NCBI RefSeq assembly: GCF_900114155.1
Contig: NZ_FOSC01000008.1
Span: 1 to 64,000, forward strand
Source: Marinobacter persicus
Lineage (GTDB): Bacteria; Pseudomonadota; Gammaproteobacteria; Pseudomonadales; Oleiphilaceae
DNA: 64,000 bases
Reading direction: 5' to 3'
Part shown: positions 62,463 through 64,000 of the stretch, in pieces
How positions within the stretch are numbered: position 1 is the first letter of the stretch
Layout: every line of letters starts with the position of its first letter
Translations under genes and position numbers: made by a program
Notes under the pieces: generated by a model
The model's database searches: none
Told to the model about the DNA's origin: nothing
Seen by the model: the letters and a program-made list of their open reading frames with translations, nothing else

Positions 62463-63482
62463 TCAATTCGGCTCGGTAGTACGTTCGCGAACGCCCAACA
62501 GACTTCTGCGGGCCTGTTCCTGCTGCTCAGCTTTCTTACGCGCCTTGCGCTCGGCAATTATCCGGGCCGCTTCGCCGCCCACGTGGGCTTCTCCCCGGGC
62601 TTCGGCGAGGCGCATCTGGTGTTCACGCTCACGGAAACGGGCTTTCTGCTCTTCGGTCAGCGATTCGATGCACTGGTGGCAGCTCACTCCCTGCTCGTAT
62701 TCCCGGCGCTGTTTGTCGTCTTCGGTGATTGGCCGGCGACAGGCGTGGCACTGGTCGTAATCGCCGCGCTCAAGGCGGTGGTTCACAGTCACCCGGTCAT
62801 CAAACACAAAGCACTCGCCCTGCCACAGAGTCTGCTCCTCGGGCACGTCTTCCAGGTATTTCAGGATGCCGCCCTTGAGGTGATACACCTCGTCAAAGCC
62901 CTGTTCTTTCAGAAACGCGGTGGACTTTTCGCAGCGAATGCCGCCGGTGCAGAACATGGCGACTTTCTTGTGTTTCTGCGGGTCCAGGTTTTCCTTCACG
63001 TACTCGGGGAATTCGCGGAAGGTGTCGGTGGCCGGGTTCACAGCGTTTTTGAAGGTGCCGATTTCCACCTCGTACTGGTTGCGGGTGTCCACCAGCAGCA
63101 CTTCGGGATCGGAGATCAGGTCGTTCCAGTCTTTCGGTTCGACGTAGGTGCCCACCACGCGTTTGGGGTCGATGCCCTCCACGCCCATGGTGACGATCTC
63201 TTTCTTGAGTTTGACCTTGGTGCGCTTGAACGGCTGGATGTCGACGAAGGATTCCTTGTAGTCGATGCCCTCGAACCGCTCGTCGCTGGCGATCCAGTGT
63301 TTGACGGCGTCGATGCCTTCACGGCTGCCGGCGATGGTGCCATTGATGCCTTCACGGGCCAGCAACAGGGTGCCGTGCACGTCGTTTTCCAGCATCAGGT
63401 CCAGCAGCGGCTGGCGCAGCTGTTTGTAGTCGTTCAGGACTGCGAACTTGTATAGGGCGCAGACCACAACGTTGTTGCTCAT
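62463..63482 (-). CDS. trhO: tRNA uridine(34) hydroxylase TrhO (YceA)
   Basis: A 339-aa rhodanese-like enzyme: N-terminal acylphosphatase-like domain, rhodanese core with active-site loop [19 protein letters not shown], and a C-terminal Cys-rich region ([21 protein letters not shown]) that may bind zinc. TrhO makes 5-hydroxyuridine at the wobble base of tRNA using O2. ATG 63482 follows CAGGAGAAC; the longer frame upstream is not conserved-looking. Confidence 0.92.
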   Translation of the reverse strand: MSNNVVVCALYKFAVLNDYKQLRQPLLDLMLENDVHGTLLLAREGINGTIAGSREGIDAVKHWIASDERFEGIDYKESFVDIQPFKRTKVKLKKEIVTMGVEGIDPKRVVGTYVEPKDWNDLISDPEVLLVDTRNQYEVEIGTFKNAVNPATDTFREFPEYVKENLDPQKHKKVAMFCTGGIRCEKSTAFLKEQGFDEVYHLKGGILKYLEDVPEEQTLWQGECFVFDDRVTVNHRLERGDYDQCHACRRPITEDDKQRREYEQGVSCHQCIESLTEEQKARFREREHQMRLAEARGEAHVGGEAARIIAERKARKKAEQQEQARRSLLGVRERTTEPN

Positions 63483-63701
63483 AGTGTTCTCCTGCGGGCC
63501 GGATCGTAAATCCGGAGCATGATTTGGGGTGCGGGAGTGTAACCAAGTGCGGGGTGGTTTGAAATGAGGGGTGGCCGCAGGAATCGCTACTCTGAGCGCT
63601 GTCAGTCGGGTAGGCCTGTTAAAAATTTGCGGAGCCTGGATGGCGGAGAAGACTTTCGGAAAGCCACCCCGCACTGAAGCTTGTACAGAGTTACCTGAAA
63701 T

Positions 63702-64000
63702 TTACTGTTCCTGCTCCAACTCTCTTTCCACAACGGCCGACAACTGCCCCCACCCCGGCCGGGTCAATCGGATGTTATCGACCATCACAGTAGGCGTGCT
63801 CATCACCCGCATCTGCTCGGCCACTTCCGCGCTTTGCTCGATGGTTTCACGGTGCAGTTCGGTGGTCATGCAGCGGCGGAAGCGGCGTTCTTCCAGGCCG
63901 AAGTCGTTGGCGTAGCGGGTGAAGATGTCCAGCGGGTTGGCTGAATCGCTCCATTCGCTCTGGTTTTCATACAACCGGTCGTGCATGTCCCAGTACTGGT
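63702..64000 (-). CDS. DsbA-family thioredoxin-fold protein, C-terminal part
   Basis: The gene runs off the window end, so the active-site CxxC part is not seen. The visible 99 residues (QYWDMHDRLYENQSEWSDSA, RYANDFGLEERRFRRCMTTE, MSTPTVMVDNIRL) match the helical insert and cis-proline region (STPTVMV) of the DsbA/Thioredoxin_4 family. No start can be given. Confidence 0.78.
   Translation of the reverse strand, partial: QYWDMHDRLYENQSEWSDSANPLDIFTRYANDFGLEERRFRRCMTTELHRETIEQSAEVAEQMRVMSTPTVMVDNIRLTRPGWGQLSAVVERELEQEQ

Overview
The window looks like chromosome of a marine gammaproteobacterium, most likely Marinobacter or a close relative. This rests on gene content and protein character only: full urea ABC transport, long-form glyoxalase I, TrhO, RlmF, RadD, YchJ, an Rsm-type RNA and high-GC core genes interrupted by AT-rich accessory DNA. 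No rRNA, tRNA or CRISPR array was seen. Layout. (1) 1-13.4 kb is a metal and thiol-redox island: a Cd/Pb-type MerR regulator with its divergent promoter, a leftward dsbG / split dsbD / SCO / TlpA cluster, a mercury operon (merR, merT, merP, merA) with a canonical operator, a TVP38 membrane protein, a copper ATPase gene cut short by what reads as the left end of a Tn7-type transposon, a decayed merR copy, a Met-rich periplasmic protein, and a CDF metal exporter with DUF3703 behind a second Cd/Pb-type operator. (2) 13.5-17.8 kb is housekeeping (ArfB, entericidin, threonine aldolase, HPP, GST). (3) 18-22.5 kb holds a large MmeI-like methyltransferase/nuclease with an unknown partner gene. (4) 22.5-32.7 kb is core (SDR, DUF938, RadD, a diguanylate cyclase divergent from an XRE regulator, YchJ, TrxC, RlmF, TenA-like, SlyD). 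(5) 32.8-41.2 kb is accessory: a HigBA-like toxin-antitoxin pair, a decayed ParE, relics of a second rlmF and of an OST-HTH protein between direct repeats, then an AT-rich defence block with an AlbA/HATPase protein and a three-gene ABC-ATPase conflict system (ABC-3C type). (6) 41.3-54.7 kb is urea metabolism: urtABCDE, a deletion scar fusing the start of ureD to ureG, and, divergent from urtA, allophanate hydrolase and urea carboxylase followed by a GntR/FCD regulator. (7) 54.7-64 kb is core again: a GacA-type upstream element and a GGA-rich Rsm/Csr-like RNA, comEA, an EamA transporter, gloA, a flippase-like protein coupled to a pseudo-phosphatase/glycosyltransferase fusion, DUF523/DUF1722, DUF481, TrhO and a DsbA-like protein cut by the window end. 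How the genes work together. The strongest story is urea. The transporter is intact and its last gene still overlaps the start of ureD, but the urease structural genes appear lost by recombination at a 10-bp repeat, and the neighbouring biotin-dependent urea carboxylase/allophanate hydrolase pair would take over urea breakdown without nickel. A sigma-54-like promoter, an NtrC-like site and two GntR-like palindromes lie between the two divergent units. The second notable point is a probable GacA-controlled RNA that would sequester CsrA/RsmA. All calls were made by eye, without database searches.
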